DNA of 64,000 nt from Streptomyces sp. NBC_01669 (lineage in GTDB: Bacteria; Actinomycetota; Actinomycetes; Streptomycetales; Streptomycetaceae), in contig NZ_JAPEQG010000001.1 of NCBI RefSeq assembly GCF_026339735.1, positions 8,865,001 through 8,929,000 of the forward strand, in the 5' to 3' direction. The notes beneath the pieces were generated by a model. That model saw only the letters and a program-made list of their open reading frames with translations. It did no database searches and had not been told where the DNA came from. The translations under genes were made by a program, and so were the position numbers. How positions within the stretch are numbered: the first letter of the stretch is position 1; every line of letters starts with the position of its first letter. Shown piece after piece: positions 63,178 through 64,000 of the stretch.

Positions 63178-63885
63178 ATGACAACAACACTGATCACCGG
63201 AGCGAACAAGGGCCTGGGCTACGAGACGGCCCGCCGCCTCATCGCCGCGGGCCACACCGTCTACATCGGCAGCCGGGACCCGGAGCGCGGCCGCCGCGCC
63301 GCCGAGCAGCTGGGCGCCCGGGCTGTCCAGCTCGACGTCACCGACGACACCTCCGTCGCGGCCGCGGTGAAGACCATCGAGGCCGACGGCGGACTGGACG
63401 TCCTGGTCAACAACGCCGGTGTCGAGGGGAGGGGCGCGAACAACGACGTGGCCGGCGCCGCAGACGTCACCGTCGACATGATGCGGCAGGTGTTCGAGAC
63501 CAACGTATTCGGCACTGTGCGCGTCACCCACGCGTTCCTGCCGCTGCTGCAGCGGTCGGCCGCCCCGGTCGTGGTCAACCTCAGCAGCGGCCTGGCCTCG
63601 CTCACCCGGGTCACGACCGCAGGCACCCCGACCTACGCCTACCCGGGGGTCGCCTACCCGGCGTCGAAGACCGCGGTCAACATGATCACCGTGCAGTACG
63701 CGAAGGCGTTCCCGAACATGCGGATCAACGCGGTGGAGCCCGGCTACACCAAGACGGACCTGAACGGGAACACCGGCATCCAGACCGTCGAGCAGGGCGC
63801 CGAGATCATCGTCCGCATGGCGCAGGTGGGCCCTGACGGCCCGACGGGGGGCTACTTCGACGCGGAGGGCGCGCTGCCCTGGTAA
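63178..63885 (+). CDS. Short-chain dehydrogenase/reductase
   Basis: The 235-residue classical SDR has the NADP fold LITGANKGLGYETARRL, the NNAG motif near residue 78, the serine in NLSSGLASL, and the catalytic YPASK (about 159-163). It resembles the group usually paired with an XRE/MmyB repressor in Streptomyces. The substrate is unknown. The ATG at 63178 has a weak GTGTGGG-type upstream context. It is divergent from the regulator and probably repressed by it. Confidence 0.92.
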   Translation: MTTTLITGANKGLGYETARRLIAAGHTVYIGSRDPERGRRAAEQLGARAVQLDVTDDTSVAAAVKTIEADGGLDVLVNNAGVEGRGANNDVAGAADVTVDMMRQVFETNVFGTVRVTHAFLPLLQRSAAPVVVNLSSGLASLTRVTTAGTPTYAYPGVAYPASKTAVNMITVQYAKAFPNMRINAVEPGYTKTDLNGNTGIQTVEQGAEIIVRMAQVGPDGPTGGYFDAEGALPW

Positions 63886-64000
63886 GCGTCTCTCGCGGGG
63901 TGTGGACCCAGGATGACTTTCACAGGTGGCCTCGGCGGCGGCCGGGCGGTGGAGGAGGGGGACGGGTACCCGAGCGGTCCGGCGACGCACCCCGAACCGA

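Noticed and set aside
1..64000. CRISPR arrays, tRNA or rRNA genes
   Set aside because: I saw no regularly spaced repeats and no tRNA-like or rRNA-like sequence by reading; a dedicated scan would settle this.

Overview
The window is high-GC actinobacterial DNA and almost certainly comes from a Streptomyces. The signs are strong G/C third-position bias, GTG/TTG starts with GGAGG-type ribosome binding sites, an SsgA-like protein gene, FBP, PIG-L/ricin, DUF6056 and GH78 proteins, and IS families typical of streptomycete chromosome arms. No core housekeeping genes, tRNAs or rRNAs were recognised. Many genes are frameshifted, truncated or fused, and remnants of at least ten different transposable elements are present, so this looks like an accessory, decaying chromosome-arm region. 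All family calls come from reading the sequence; no database search was run.

Layout. 0-2 kb: a complete IS1182-type element with 41-bp terminal inverted repeats, inserted next to the 3' end of an FBP (EF-G-binding type) gene that is divergent from a TetR regulator across a perfect 25-bp palindrome. 3-9 kb: an SGNH esterase, then a broken allantoin-utilisation locus (frameshifted allantoinase, truncated racemase, IS110 and IS1380 scraps) and a frameshifted membrane glycosyltransferase. 8.7-18 kb: a redox/detoxification block (two aldo/keto reductases, LLM flavin oxidoreductase, SnoaL-like, HbpS/GlcG-like, MFS exporter, NADP-dependent oxidoreductase) with two nearly identical MarR regulators and repeated TTGCAT/ATGCAA operator-like sites. 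18-20 kb: a decaying Rieske oxygenase/reductase (VanAB-like) operon fused to a stub of the duplicated MFS gene. 20-31 kb: scattered small genes (deaminase, two small secreted proteins, FUSC exporter, SsgA-like protein, a TnpB element, a coiled-coil/winged-helix protein) among remnants.

31-42.5 kb is the most unusual part. Two intact group II introns lie in tandem inside one IS630 transposase remnant. A complete rifamycin phosphotransferase gene (rph) follows, with a truncated rifamycin-glycosyltransferase-like gene and a 19-bp inverted repeat matching the rifamycin-associated element (RAE) upstream of it. A third group II intron then lies beside an IS1380 remnant. Two same-orientation IS1380 remnants bracket the rph locus like a fossil composite transposon.

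42.6-64 kb: a secreted PIG-L deacetylase/ricin-domain protein; a Gtr-like glycosylation cluster (a GT2-GtrA fusion between two divergent DUF6056 membrane proteins); a patch of IS fragments; a secreted GH78 alpha-L-rhamnosidase; a diaminopropionate ammonia-lyase cluster with a LysR regulator, two M20-type amidohydrolases and a ruined LysE exporter; and an XRE/MmyB regulator divergent from a short-chain dehydrogenase. Several single-base frameshifts fall in otherwise good genes, so some pseudogene calls could be base-calling errors.
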